From positions 682,001 through 746,000 of the forward strand of contig CP016836.1 in the NCBI GenBank assembly GCA_002240395.1: a stretch of 64,000 nt of DNA. Reading direction: 5' to 3'. Each line of letters starts with the position of its first letter. The first letter of the stretch is position 1. This stretch comes from Xanthomonas citri pv. mangiferaeindicae. Lineage in GTDB: Bacteria; Pseudomonadota; Gammaproteobacteria; Xanthomonadales; Xanthomonadaceae. Below, piece after piece: positions 9,029 to 20,822 of the stretch. Both the position numbers and the translations under genes were made by a program. The notes under the pieces are model-generated. The model was given only the letters and a program-made list of their open reading frames with translations. It searched no databases and had not been told where the DNA came from.

Positions 9029-9127
9029 GCCCTGCCGGTTTACTGAGAATCGAAGCGACACAGGATGCATGATGTGTCCCGGCAATGCGATTCTAGGCAA
9101 TCGCGCTTACCCCGACGTGCCTGCCCT

Positions 9128-9876
9128 ATGTCCGCCCCCTTCCCCTCTCTGGCGTCGTCATCACCCGCAACGAAGCCGACCGCATCGGCCGCTGCCTCGA
9201 TTCGATGCGTGGGCTGTGCGCAGAACTGCTGGTCGTCGACTCGGGCTCGACCGACGACACGGTCGCGGTTGCCACGGCACACGGCGCACGCGTCGTGCAC
9301 CAGGACTGGCTGGGCTACGCGGCGCAGAAGACCTTTGCCAACACGCTGGCCACGCACGACTGGCTGCTGCTGCTCGACGCCGACGAATGGCTCTCGCCCG
9401 GCACTGCCGACACGATCCGCGCGTTGTTCGCCGATGGCCGAGTCGAGCAGGCCGATGCCTGGCTGCTGACCCGCCGCAACTGGTTCCTCGGCCACCGCCT
9501 GCGCGGCGGCGAACCGATGGAACGTCTGGTGCGCGCCGGCTGGCGCTACCTGCCCTCGCAGGTGCACGAACGACCGGACCTCGCCGGCAAGACGGTGCGG
9601 GCGCTCGCTGCCGATTTCGAACACGACACCTCGCGCAGCCACGCCGAGCACGTCGCCAAGCTCTCGCGCTACGCCCAGCTCTGGGCCCGGCAGCGCTTCG
9701 ACGCCGGCAAGCGTGCCGGCGCACTCGACGGTCCCCTGCACGCCGCCGCCTACCTGCTCAAGCAATACCTGCTGCGCGGCGCCTGGCTCGACGGCGCCGC
9801 CGGCTGGCGCTTCCACCGCGCCCAGGCCGGCTACGTGCTCGAGAAGTACCGCCGTCTGCGCGCACTCGCCCCTTAA
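9128..9876 (+). CDS. Glycosyltransferase family 2 (WaaE/KdtX-like), frameshifted near its start
   Basis: The protein is an inverting GT2 enzyme resembling LPS-core glucosyltransferases. Visible blocks are 'SGVVITRNEADRIGRCLDSM', the 'DSGSTDDTV' and 'LLDADEW' (DXD-like) motifs, and a C-terminal 'AAYLLKQYLLRGAWLDG' helix. The main frame is open from 9097 but has no ATG or GTG before residue 'MRGLC' at 9205, which would cut off the nucleotide-binding strand. The ATG at 9128 is in another frame; adding one C to the C run at 9135-9139 or 9142-9145 joins the frames and gives the natural start MSAP(L/F)PLSGVV. The gene is annotated across that one-base defect, which may be a consensus error. The stop abuts a repeat element. 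Confidence 0.75.
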
Positions 9877-9994
9877 AAACCGGGGTCAGAGTGCCTTTTC
9901 CGGAGCAAAACCGGGGTCAGAGTCGTATTTCCAGGGCAGAGTTGCGCGGCAGCCTCAGACTTCCCAAGAGGAAATACGACTCTGACCCCGGTTT
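9877..9994. repeat. REP-like palindromic element with 25-bp perfect inverted repeat
   Basis: Three copies of AAACCGGGGTCAGAGT are present: direct at 9877-9892 and 9908-9923, and inverted at 9979-9994. The last two extend to a perfect 25-bp inverted repeat (9908-9932 with 9970-9994) around a 37-base spacer. The element starts directly after the TAA of the GT2 gene and ends at the 3' end of the convergent GT2 gene. It may serve as a bidirectional terminator. Related copies lie at 41524 and 59416. In Xanthomonadaceae such sequences often accompany Y1 (RAYT) transposases, but none is in this window. Confidence 0.8.
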
Positions 9995-10827
9995 CAGGGC
10001 GGCGGGCCGGGGACGAGGCCGTAGTCGGTCCAGGTGCGGCGGCCGGCTTTGACGGCATCGCGGATCGCCTGGTTGGCGGCCTTCATCTCCGGCTTGACGT
10101 AGCCGCGGGCGTGGTCGAGGTGCACGCACACCGCCGAGAAGCGGATCTGCTTGCCGGTCACGCCGGCGTTGGCCAGGCGCTCGCCCAGTTCCAGGTCCTC
10201 ACCGCCGTAGGTCATGCGCTCGTCGAAGCCGTTGACGCGGACCAGGTCGGCCTTCCAGCCCGAGGCGTTGTTGCCGGCCCAGCGCGGCGGCGTCGGGGTG
10301 ACGGCGTTGAGCAACCGCTCGCGCCAGCCCGGCCGCGCCCACAGCTTGAGCGAGCGCTTGTTGCGCGGCAGACCATTGGCCTTGAGCCAGCCCGGATCGG
10401 TATGCAGACCGCGCGCGATGACGTCGCGGTCGATTTTCAGGCTCAGATCCATCGGCAGCTTGCAGTAGCCACCGCCCAGGTAACGGCCCGGCTCACGCAG
10501 GCGCAGGTGCTGGGAGACGAAATCGGCTCGCGGCACGCAATCGCCGTCGGAGAAGATCAGATAGTCGGACCGCGCGTCCTCGATCCCGCGGTTGAGGATG
10601 GTGCACTTCCGGAAGCCCGCGTCCTCGTGCCAGACATGCCGCAGTGGATACGGCAGCGTCGGCGCCATCGCCTCGAGCATCTCGCGCGTCGCCGGGCCGG
10701 AGCCGTCGTCGGCGACGACCAACTCGAAATCCAGACGATCTTGCTGGGCATAGCCCCACAGACAGCGCTGCAGCCAGTCGGTGTTGTTGTAGGTGCTGAT
10801 GATCAGGCTGGCGGCAGGCGTCGTCAT
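9994..10827 (-). CDS. Glycosyltransferase family 2 with C-terminal galactosyltransferase-like domain
   Basis: This 277-residue inverting GT2 enzyme carries the nucleotide-binding N-terminus 'SLIISTYNNTDWLQRCL', followed by 'VVADDGS' and a DXD-type 'FSDGDCVPR'. The later 'GFDERMTYGGEDLELGERL' block is typical of the glyco_transf_7C extension that places the catalytic acid. No membrane segment is visible, so it is cytoplasmic or peripheral. It lies 39 bases downstream of rsmB on the same strand and could be read through from the def operon. The stop codon sits at the edge of the palindromic repeat. Substrate is unknown; cell-surface glycan synthesis is likely. Confidence 0.85.
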   Translation of the reverse strand: MTTPAASLIISTYNNTDWLQRCLWGYAQQDRLDFELVVADDGSGPATREMLEAMAPTLPYPLRHVWHEDAGFRKCTILNRGIEDARSDYLIFSDGDCVPRADFVSQHLRLREPGRYLGGGYCKLPMDLSLKIDRDVIARGLHTDPGWLKANGLPRNKRSLKLWARPGWRERLLNAVTPTPPRWAGNNASGWKADLVRVNGFDERMTYGGEDLELGERLANAGVTGKQIRFSAVCVHLDHARGYVKPEMKAANQAIRDAVKAGRRTWTDYGLVPGPPP

Positions 10828-10866
10828 GCCGGTGATTCTAAGCGAGCGCCTGCGCGGCCGCGGTGC

Positions 10867-12165
10867 TCAGCGCCCGCGGCGCAGCCGCGCGTAGAAGAAG
10901 CCGTCCATGCCGTTCTCGCCAGGCAGGCGCTGGTGGCCGGCACCGGTATCGCGGCCGAAGCCCGCGTCCAGCGGCTGCACTGCGAAGTCCGGATGCCGGG
11001 CCAGGAACGCCTCGACCTGCGCGGCGTTCTCGCGCCGCAGGATCGAGCAGGTCGCGTACAGCAGCACGCCGCCGGGTGCGACCGTCGGCGCCAGGGCGTC
11101 GAGCAGGCGCGCCTGCAGCGCGACCAGCGCCTGAAGATCGGACGCGCGCCGGTGCAACAGCACGTCGGGCTGGCGACGCACGACGCCGGTCGCCGAACAC
11201 GGCGCATCGAGCAGCACCGCATCGAACGGCGTGCCGTCCCACCAGCGTCCGACCTCGAGCGCGTCGACCGTGCGCAGCGACGCCTGCTCGCCCACGCCGA
11301 GCCGGGCAAAGGTCGCGGCGATCCGCGCCACGCGTGATGCGGCGACATCGAGCGCGGTCAGCCGCAGCGCCGGGTCGCGCTCCAGCAAGTGGGCACTCTT
11401 GCCGCCAGGCGCGGCGCAGGCATCGAGCACGCGCGCGCCCGGGGCCGGCGCCAGCGCGGCGGCGACCTGCTGGGCCGAGCCGTCCTGCACCGAAAACAGA
11501 CCCTCGGTGAAGCCGGGCAACGCGGCCACCGCGAACGGCGCATCGACCCGCAGCGCATCCGGCAGCCCCGGAGCCGCGACCGCCTCGACGCCCGCCTCGG
11601 CGAGCGCGGCGATGCAGGCCGCAGGCGTGCTGCGCCGGCGGTTGACCCGCAACCAGGTCGGTGCCTGCGATGCGCTGGCCGCCAGGATCGCCTCCCAGGC
11701 GTCCGGCCAGTCCTCGCGCACCTGCGCCAGCAGCCAGGCCGGCCAGCCGTCGCCGGGCGCCGGCGGCGGCAGGCCGTCGCGCTGGGCCCGGCGCAGCAGC
11801 GCATTGACGAGCCCGGCCTGGTGGCTGCGGCCCATCGCACGCGCGGCCTCGACCGTCGCCGACAGCGCGGCGTGCGCCGGCAGGCCGAGCGGGTCGAGCT
11901 GGGCGAAGCCGACATGCAGCAGCGCACGCAGCGAGGCGTCGCGACGCGGCAGCGGCCGCGGGATCCAGGCCGCGAGCGCGCGGTCATAGCGGGCGGCGCC
12001 TCGCAGCGCGCCGAAACAGATCGCCTCGAGCAAGGCGCGGTCGCGCGGATCGGTGAGCGTGGGCAGCGCCGTGGCGAGCGCGGCCTTGAGCGAGGTACCG
12101 CGGTGCGCGACTGCATCGAGCACCTGGGCGGCCTGCACACGGACCGTGGCGCCGGGCGCGCTCAT
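10867..12165 (-). CDS. rsmB: 16S rRNA (cytosine(967)-C(5))-methyltransferase RsmB
   Basis: This 432-residue SAM-dependent enzyme makes m5C967 in 16S rRNA. The N-terminal NusB-like helical domain covers about residues 1-140. The C-terminal Rossmann domain has the SAM motif 'DACAAPGGKSAHLLE', the catalytic-Cys block 'DAPCSATGVVRRQPD' and the second Cys in 'YATCSILRREN'. The start ATG at 12165 begins MSAPGATVRV; a longer upstream frame is only read-through of the fmt region. It is one base from the fmt stop, the third gene of the def-fmt-rsmB operon. Confidence 0.95.
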   Translation of the reverse strand: MSAPGATVRVQAAQVLDAVAHRGTSLKAALATALPTLTDPRDRALLEAICFGALRGAARYDRALAAWIPRPLPRRDASLRALLHVGFAQLDPLGLPAHAALSATVEAARAMGRSHQAGLVNALLRRAQRDGLPPPAPGDGWPAWLLAQVREDWPDAWEAILAASASQAPTWLRVNRRRSTPAACIAALAEAGVEAVAAPGLPDALRVDAPFAVAALPGFTEGLFSVQDGSAQQVAAALAPAPGARVLDACAAPGGKSAHLLERDPALRLTALDVAASRVARIAATFARLGVGEQASLRTVDALEVGRWWDGTPFDAVLLDAPCSATGVVRRQPDVLLHRRASDLQALVALQARLLDALAPTVAPGGVLLYATCSILRRENAAQVEAFLARHPDFAVQPLDAGFGRDTGAGHQRLPGENGMDGFFYARLRRGR

Positions 12166-12166
12166 G

Positions 12167-13111
12167 TCAGTCCTGTCCCGCCGGGGCGGCGACCAGTGCC
12201 TTGAGATCCTGGCGGGCGTTGAGATAGTCGGCCGCGGCGACGACCTTGCCGCCGGCGCGCTGCAGCCGCAGCACGCGCAGCGCACCGTCACCGCAGGCGA
12301 TATCGAGCCCGTCGCGACCGGCTGCCAGCAACGTGCCCGGCGCGCGGTCATGGGCGAGCGGCAACGCCTGCGCCGCATGCACGCGCACGCGCTCACCGGC
12401 GATGTCGGCCTCGGCGATCGGCCAGGGGTCGAACGCACGCACCGTATCGGCCAGTGCGCGCGACGGACGCGTCCAGTCGAGCCGGGCCTCGGCCTTGTCG
12501 AGCTTGTGAGCGTAGGTCGCTCCGGCCTCGGACTGCACCTCGGGCACCGGCCGGATGCCGGCACGCAGCAGGCCCAGCCCGTCGGCAAGCACCTGCGCAC
12601 CGAGCTCGGCCAGGCGGTCGTGCAGCCGGCCGCCGGTGTCGTCGGGCGCGATCGGCGTCGATTGCCGCAGCAGCACCGGCCCGGTGTCCAGGCCCTTCTC
12701 CATCTGCATCAGGCAGACGCCCGTCTGCGCATCGCCGGCCTGGATCGCACGCTGGATCGGCGCCGCGCCGCGCCAGCGCGGCAGCAAAGAGGCATGGACG
12801 TTCCAGCAGCCCAGGCGCGGGATGTCGAGCACCGCCTGCGGCAACAACAGACCGTAGGCGACAACGACCATCAGGTCGGGTTCGAGCGCGCGCAGCGCAT
12901 CGAGGACCTCGGCGCCGCGCAAGCGCTCGGGCTGGCGCACGATCAGTCCGCGGTCGAGCGCCGCCTGCTTGACCGGCGAGGCCGTCAGCGTGCGTCCGCG
13001 CCCGGCCGGCCGGTCGGGCTGGGTGTAGACGGCCACGACCTCGCGCCGCGCATCGGCGGCGAGCAGCGAGGGCACGGCGAAGTCCGGGGTGCCGGCGAAG
13101 ACGATTCTCAT
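12167..13111 (-). CDS. fmt: Methionyl-tRNA formyltransferase
   Basis: This 314-residue enzyme transfers a formyl group from 10-formyl-tetrahydrofolate to Met-tRNAfMet for translation initiation. The N-terminus 'MRIVFAGTPDFAVPSL' and the catalytic block 'HASLLPRWRGAAPIQRAI' (Asn-His-Asp site region) are unmistakable. The C-terminal tRNA-binding OB-fold begins at about residue 205. Length is standard. It lies between def (108 bases upstream) and rsmB (1 base downstream) in the same orientation. Confidence 0.96.
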   Translation of the reverse strand: MRIVFAGTPDFAVPSLLAADARREVVAVYTQPDRPAGRGRTLTASPVKQAALDRGLIVRQPERLRGAEVLDALRALEPDLMVVVAYGLLLPQAVLDIPRLGCWNVHASLLPRWRGAAPIQRAIQAGDAQTGVCLMQMEKGLDTGPVLLRQSTPIAPDDTGGRLHDRLAELGAQVLADGLGLLRAGIRPVPEVQSEAGATYAHKLDKAEARLDWTRPSRALADTVRAFDPWPIAEADIAGERVRVHAAQALPLAHDRAPGTLLAAGRDGLDIACGDGALRVLRLQRAGGKVVAAADYLNARQDLKALVAAPAGQD

Positions 13112-13219
13112 GGGACGGCGTGGAGATCCGGGAACGGAGGGGCGGGAACGCGAGTCGAAACCGGCGGACTCGTAGGAACGGGAAACGGGTTCGGCGCCGT
13201 GGCGCCTGATCCTGCCGGC

Positions 13220-13735
13220 CTAGTCGCGGCCCTTGCGCAGCTTCTCGAGCTTCTTGAGCGCGCGGTCGCGCTTGAGCGGTGACAGATAGTCGATGAACAG
13301 CTTGCCGTCGAGATGGTCGATCTCGTGCTGCACGCAGGTCGCCAGCAGGCCGTCGACAGTCAGCTCGAACGCCTTGCCATGACGGTCGAAGGCCTCGACG
13401 ACGATGCCGTCGGCGCGGGTCACATCGGCAAACACGCCGGGGATCGACAGGCAGCCCTCGGTATGCACGCGCAGGTCGGCCGAGCGGTCGCGGATCGTCG
13501 GATTGACGAACACCAGCGGCTGGTCGCGCGTCTCGGTGACGTCGATGACCATGAAACGCTCGTAGGTGTCGACCTGGGTCGAGGCCAGCCCGATGCCCGG
13601 CGCCTCGTACATGGTCTGGAACATGTCGTCGAGCAGGCGCTGGAACGCCGGGTCGGCGAAACGGTCGACGGGCACGGGCGCTGCGACCTTGCGCAGGCCG
13701 GTGTCGGGGTATTCGAGGATCGGGAGCAGGGCCAT
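13220..13735 (-). CDS. def: Peptide deformylase
   Basis: This 171-residue metalloenzyme removes the N-formyl group from nascent proteins. All three family motifs are present: GIGLASTQ (motif I, with Ser where Ala is usual), EGCLSIP (motif II, Cys metal ligand) and QHEIDHLDG (motif III, two His ligands and catalytic Glu). The ATG at 13735 gives the conserved start 'MALLPILEYPDTGLRKVA'. It is the first gene of the def-fmt-rsmB operon and diverges from the LysM gene across a 130-base region that must hold both promoters. Confidence 0.96.
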   Translation of the reverse strand: MALLPILEYPDTGLRKVAAPVPVDRFADPAFQRLLDDMFQTMYEAPGIGLASTQVDTYERFMVIDVTETRDQPLVFVNPTIRDRSADLRVHTEGCLSIPGVFADVTRADGIVVEAFDRHGKAFELTVDGLLATCVQHEIDHLDGKLFIDYLSPLKRDRALKKLEKLRKGRD

Positions 13736-13796
13736 GGATTGGACGGCGTAGGTGGCAAGCGCAGGCGGGAGCCGGGCATTGTAACGCGGCGCGCAG

Positions 13797-13865
13797 TTGC
13801 TTCCGTTTCGCGGTTTCAGGCTATATTGCGGCGCTGCAAGGGGAGAAACCCAAGGGGAGCTGTAG
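13797..13865 (+). promoter_or_regulatory. Probable promoter and RBS of the lysM-dprA-smg operon
   Basis: TTGCTT (13797-13802) and TATATT (13822-13827) are spaced 19 bases apart, slightly long for a sigma-70 promoter. A strong AAGGGGAG ribosome-binding site precedes the ATG at 13866. The same intergenic region must also contain the def promoter on the other strand. Confidence 0.4.
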
Positions 13866-15029
13866 ATGGCCGGCACGCTTGAACGCCTTTCCGGAACGCT
13901 CCGCACGGTGTGTGCCGTCGCGCTGCTGACCGTGACCACGTATGCCGCGGCCCAGCAACTGCGCGGCGACCATCCCGACACCTACGTCGTGGTGCGTGGC
14001 GACACGCTCTGGGACATCGCGGGCCGCTTCCTCGACCGCCCGTGGCTGTGGCCGGAGATCTGGCAGGCCAACCCGCAGATCGCCAACCCGCATTTGATCT
14101 ATCCGGGCGACGTCATCAGCCTGGCGTACCTCGACCGGGTCACCGCGACCGTGCGCCCGGGGCCGCGCACGACCGCGCAGGCGCCGATCGATGCGGTCTC
14201 GCTGTCGGACATCGAGCCGTTCCTGAAGAACCGCAGCATCGTCTTCAAGTTCGACCACCTGCCCTACGTGCTCGGCAGCGAGGGCACCCGCCTGCGCGGC
14301 AGCATCGACCGCGACATCTACGTCAAGGGCCTGGAGAACGCGCTGCCGGGCCAGCGCTACGCGGTGCAACGACCGGCGACCGAGTTCTACGGCGCGCGGC
14401 GCGCACGCGACCTCAACTACCGCGGCAAGCGCGTTGCCGGCGAAAGCCACCTGTGGCGACAGACGCTGCCGCGCCTGCGCGGCCAGGACGCGTTCCTGGG
14501 CGTGGAGATGGTCCAACTGGGCGTGGGCACCGTGGTCTCGGGCCCCACCGAGGACACCGACACCACCACGATCGCGCTCGATGGCGGCGGTTTCGAGGCC
14601 CGCCCGGGCGACCGCGTGGTGCCGGTCGACCCGCAGCCTTACGACCTGCAGTTCTTCCCGCATGCGCCGGCCGCCGATGCGATCGCCGCCGATGTGCAGG
14701 TGCTCGCGGTCGCCGACACGCTGATCACCGGCGGTCCGCGCGACGTGATCGCGATTTCGGCCGGTCGCGCGTCGGGGATCGACAACGGCACGGTGTTCTC
14801 GATCTGGAACAGCGGCGACTACGTCGTCGACCGTGTGCGCCATCCCAACACTTCGCGCATCGACGCCGCGCCCGACCGCGGCTCGCGCCGCGACCGGCTG
14901 CCCGACGAGTACGCCGCGCACGCGATGGTGTTCCGGACCTTCGACCACGTCAGCTATGCGCTGGTCATGGAAGGCACCAAGCCGGTCCAGATCGGCGACC
15001 GCCTCAAGCACCCCGACGCGACCCACTGA
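13866..15029 (+). CDS. Exported LysM peptidoglycan-binding protein
   Basis: This 387-residue protein has a signal peptide (to about residue 29, TYAAA) and one LysM domain directly after it (about residues 42-92: 'YVVVRGDTLWDIAGRFL...WPEIWQANPQIANPHLIYPGD'). A long, mostly beta-rich C-terminal region has no motif I recognise. A LysM protein immediately before dprA is a conserved arrangement in gammaproteobacteria. It probably binds cell-wall glycan in the periplasm. It starts the lysM-dprA-smg-topA-tsaC run. Confidence 0.9.
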   Translation: MAGTLERLSGTLRTVCAVALLTVTTYAAAQQLRGDHPDTYVVVRGDTLWDIAGRFLDRPWLWPEIWQANPQIANPHLIYPGDVISLAYLDRVTATVRPGPRTTAQAPIDAVSLSDIEPFLKNRSIVFKFDHLPYVLGSEGTRLRGSIDRDIYVKGLENALPGQRYAVQRPATEFYGARRARDLNYRGKRVAGESHLWRQTLPRLRGQDAFLGVEMVQLGVGTVVSGPTEDTDTTTIALDGGGFEARPGDRVVPVDPQPYDLQFFPHAPAADAIAADVQVLAVADTLITGGPRDVIAISAGRASGIDNGTVFSIWNSGDYVVDRVRHPNTSRIDAAPDRGSRRDRLPDEYAAHAMVFRTFDHVSYALVMEGTKPVQIGDRLKHPDATH

Positions 15030-15138
15030 CCCGCGCTGCGGGGCCACGCGCTCCGCATCGTCGCGCGCGGGCATTTCCGACCCGCACGCGCGGTTTGCGC
15101 CGACTGCCGGCGCGCCCGGGCGCGCCTAGCCTGGGCGC

Positions 15139-16275
15139 ATGCCCGACACTGCCCACACCGATGCCGACGCGCTGCTGCAGCTGATCCACGCCGCCGGTCC
15201 GCTGGCGCCGCGCCGCGCCTTGCTCGACCGCCACGGCGGGCCTGCCGCCGCCCTTGCCGCCGGCGCCGACGCCTGGCGCGAAGCCGGCCTCACCCCGGCG
15301 CAATGCCGTGCGCTGCGCACGCCCGAGCCAGCATGGCGCCGCTCGCGCGCCTGGCTGCAAGCCGCCCCCGGGCGCTACCTCGTGGGCTGCCACGACCCCG
15401 ACTATCCGGCCCTACTACGGCGCGCGCCCGGTCCGCCGCTGGGGCTGTTCGTCAACGGCGATCCCGCGCTGCTCTGGCATCCGGGTGTCGCCGTGGTGGG
15501 CAGCCGCGCGCCGACCGCGGCCGGGCTGGACACCGCCGCCGCGTTCGCCCGGCGGTTCGCTGCGCAGGGGCTGGCGGTGATCAGTGGCCTGGCCGGCGGC
15601 ATCGACGCCGCGGCCCACCTGGCCGCGCTCCAGGCCGGCGGCGTCACGGTGGCGGTGCTCGGCAGCGGCATCGACGTGCCCTACCCGCGCTGCAACGCCG
15701 GTCTGCACGCGCGAATCGCGGCCGAAGGCGCGGTGATCAGCGAGTACCCGCCCGGCACCCCGGCGCGGCGCGCGCAGTTCCCCAGCCGCAACCGCATCGT
15801 CGCCGGCCTCGCGCTTGGCACCCTGGTCGTCGAGGCGGCATACCGCTCGGGCGCCTTGATCACCGCGCGTCTGGCCGGCGAAGCGGGCCGTGAGGTGTTC
15901 GCGATCCCCGGATCGATCCGTAACCCCAAGGCCCGCGGCTGCCACCGCCTGCTACGCGATGGGGCGATGCTGGTCGAATCGCCGGACGAGGTGAGCGCCG
16001 CGCTCGGCCCGGTCGCCGCCGACCTCGCCGATGCCTTGCGCGGGCGCCTGGCCGTCCCCATCGAAGACAGGGCGGCAGCCCCGACACCCACCGGCCCGAT
16101 CCTGGATCCTGACTACAACTGCTTGTGGCAGGCCCTGGGCCACGACCCAAGCGGTATGGATGAACTGATCGCCCGCACCGGATTGACGGTCGCCCGTGCG
16201 TCGGCCATGCTCCTGGCCATGGAGCTGGATGGACGCATCGACGTCGCGCACGGTCGCTATTGCCGAAAGTCCTGA
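15139..16275 (+). CDS. dprA: DNA-processing protein DprA
   Basis: This 378-residue protein (DprA/Smf family) binds incoming single-stranded DNA during natural transformation and loads RecA. The N-terminal SAM-like helical region covers about residues 1-75. The Rossmann-like core begins at 'VAVVGSRAPTAAGLDTA' and contains 'VISGLAGGIDAAAH', 'GSGIDVPYPRCN' and 'FPSRNRIVAGL'. A C-terminal winged-helix (DML1-like) region starts around residue 315. Its position between the LysM gene and smg is the usual one. It implies competence potential but does not prove it. Confidence 0.94.
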   Translation: MPDTAHTDADALLQLIHAAGPLAPRRALLDRHGGPAAALAAGADAWREAGLTPAQCRALRTPEPAWRRSRAWLQAAPGRYLVGCHDPDYPALLRRAPGPPLGLFVNGDPALLWHPGVAVVGSRAPTAAGLDTAAAFARRFAAQGLAVISGLAGGIDAAAHLAALQAGGVTVAVLGSGIDVPYPRCNAGLHARIAAEGAVISEYPPGTPARRAQFPSRNRIVAGLALGTLVVEAAYRSGALITARLAGEAGREVFAIPGSIRNPKARGCHRLLRDGAMLVESPDEVSAALGPVAADLADALRGRLAVPIEDRAAAPTPTGPILDPDYNCLWQALGHDPSGMDELIARTGLTVARASAMLLAMELDGRIDVAHGRYCRKS

Positions 16276-16308
16276 ATGACGCGCCCCTTCGGGCGCAGGC
16301 CGGGGAAC

Positions 16309-16782
16309 ATGAAAGAAAGCATCCTGGATGTCCTGCTCTATCTGTTCGAGCACTACTTCACCGAGGACGCGGACCTGGTCCGCGACCGCGACTCGCTGCA
16401 GAGCGGTCTGCTGCAGGCCGGATTCAGCCCGGCGGAGACCAGCAAGGCCTTCGACTGGCTCGATGCCCTGGCCGAGCAGCGCCCGGCCGTGTCGGAAATC
16501 CGTGCGAACGGGCCCACCCGCGTGTACTCGGCACCCGAGATCGACCGGCTGGATGTCGAGGGCCGCGGCTTTCTGATGTTTCTTGAGCAGCACGGCGTGC
16601 TCGATGCCGACCAGCGCGAGCTGGTGCTCGACCGCGTGATGGCGCTCGACCAGGACGAGCTCGACCTCGACGACCTGAAGTGGGTCGTGCTGATGGTGCT
16701 GTTCAACCAGCCCGGCAGCGAGGCGGCCTACGCCTGGATGGAAACCCAGATGTTCATCGACGAGCCCGAGCCGGTGCACTGA
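16309..16782 (+). CDS. smg: Smg family protein (DUF494)
   Basis: This 157-residue acidic, helical protein is of the Smg/DUF494 family. The N-terminus 'MKESILDVLLYLFEHYF' is diagnostic, and the ATG at 16309 gives this start (the frame is open further upstream but with unrelated sequence). Smg is consistently found beside dprA and topA; its function is not established. It lies 33 bases after dprA and is probably co-transcribed. Confidence 0.92.
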   Translation: MKESILDVLLYLFEHYFTEDADLVRDRDSLQSGLLQAGFSPAETSKAFDWLDALAEQRPAVSEIRANGPTRVYSAPEIDRLDVEGRGFLMFLEQHGVLDADQRELVLDRVMALDQDELDLDDLKWVVLMVLFNQPGSEAAYAWMETQMFIDEPEPVH

Positions 16783-17118
16783 TCGGGCCAGCTGCGGGCC
16801 TGACTGCCGACGATGACCCGCCCCCGTCCCGCCGCCGCGGAACGGGGCAAAATCGCGCCGCACGGGTTAGCATGCCGCCCACGACGCCCGCACGGCCGGC
16901 CAGGCCAGCGGCCATCGCGTTGCAGGGGCAGGACGTCCGGCGGGTCAGCCATATCGTATCCATGGCCTCCGACGTTGGGCGATGCATGCCACGCGTGCTG
17001 CCGATGCTCACCGCCCGCAACGCGATATGGCCGATGGCCTGCCTGCGTGTGCGGATGCAGCGTCGCCCCCTCGTTTTGCCGCAGCTGCGGCACCGCTCCC
17101 AGCACAGGATCCGCCCCG
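16783..17118. other. Intergenic gap between smg and the GYF/RDD gene
   Basis: In these 336 bases I see no convincing gene; open frames here are read-through of neighbouring frames with random composition. A perfect 16-bp palindrome, TGCCGCAGCTGCGGCA (17077-17092), lies 26 bases before the next start. It could be a regulator site or part of the leader. Confidence 0.5.
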
Positions 17119-18089
17119 ATGACCGACTGGTTCTACGCCGACGCCACACATGTCCGCCGGGGCCGGTCCCGGCCACCGAACTGCTGCGCCTGTACCAGGC
17201 CCGCCAGATCGACGACCGGACCCTAGTCTGGCGCGACGGCCTGGCCGAGTGGGTGCCGCTGGATGCAGTGCGCGGCGAGTTTGCCAGCGCGGGCTCCCCG
17301 GCCCCGGCGGCATCGGAATGGACCCTCGAGGCGCTGGCGCCGACACAAAGCGACGTCGACAGCGCACCGGCGCCCGGCGATGCCTGGCGGCCGGTCACCG
17401 AGAGCGCCCATGCCGCCGCGATCACGGCGGCCGGCCCGGCAGCCAGTGGCTCTCCGTACGCGCCCCCGACCGCCCCGGTCGCCCGCGTCGATACCGTCGT
17501 ACACGGTGGTGAGGTGGTCTACGCCGGCTTCTGGAAGCGAGTGGCGGCCTATCTGATCGACGGCCTGATCGTCGGCGTCATCGGCATGGTGATCGGCGGG
17601 CTCGCTATCGCCGTGCTCGGCGGCATCATCGCGGTCGGCTCGGATTCGGCTACGGGCATCGCGATCGTGCTGGTCCAGCTCCTGTCCAACCTGCTGTCGA
17701 TCGCCGCCGGCGCGCTCTACTACGCCTGGTTCCACGCGTCCGCCTCGATGGCCACGCCGGGCAAGATGGCGGTGGGCATCAAGGTGGTCCGCACCACCGG
17801 CGAGCGCATCTCGCTGCTGCGCGGCATCGGCCGTTATTTTTCGACCATCCTCAGCGCGCTGATCCTGATGATCGGCTTCCTGATGGCCGCTTTCACCCAG
17901 CGCAAACAGGCGCTGCACGACATCGTGTGCGACACGTTGGTGGTCGACAAGTGGGCCTTCACCGAGCGTCCCGAGCTGCAGCGGCGCGAGCTCGGCACGG
18001 TGACGGTCGTCGTGCTGGCGATCTTCGGCGCGCTGTTCGGACTGGTGCTGGTGGGCATGATCATCGCCATCGGGTTCGCTGCGATGTGA
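17119..18089 (+). CDS. GYF_2 (DUF4339) plus RDD membrane protein, frameshifted
   Basis: The intact product would be about 323 residues. It has an N-terminal GYF_2/DUF4339 domain ('MTDWFYADATHVRRG' then 'PVPATELLRLYQARQIDDRT...WRDGLAEWVPL'), an Ala/Pro-rich linker, and a C-terminal RDD membrane domain ('YAGFWKRVAAYLIDGLIVG', then several helices). The first 15 codons are in a different frame from the rest. One extra G in the run at 17159-17162 joins them as ...VRRGPVPATELL, restoring an unbroken frame. The break is therefore probably a missing base in the consensus. GYF_2/RDD proteins are common in this group; function unknown. Confidence 0.75.
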
Positions 18090-18137
18090 ACCCCGGCAGG
18101 GCCTGCGCTTGACAGCCCTGCCCGCCCGTGATTCCAC

Positions 18138-18143
18138 TATAAA
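18138..18143 (+). promoter_or_regulatory. Possible -10 element upstream of topA
   Basis: TATAAA occurs 93 bases before the topA ATG. A consensus TTGACA lies at 18109-18114, but the 23-base spacer is too long for a classical sigma-70 promoter, so the assignment is weak. A 7-bp stem (18153-18159 with 18169-18175) follows in the leader. Confidence 0.3.
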
Positions 18144-18235
18144 AGCAACCGACCGCCCGGGGCCTCCTCGGGCGGCGGCGTCTTCACACCTTTCGGGGCG
18201 CCGGGCCAACGGCGCACCCACGGATGTCGCCCACC

Positions 18236-20803
<2,568 letters not shown>

Positions 20804-20822
20804 CCCGCGACCGGTCTCGCGC

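Noticed and set aside
9065..9469. 134-codon frame beginning upstream of the GT2 gene
   Set aside because: Only its internal MSAP start belongs to the glycosyltransferase; the rest is out-of-frame translation of the same gene.
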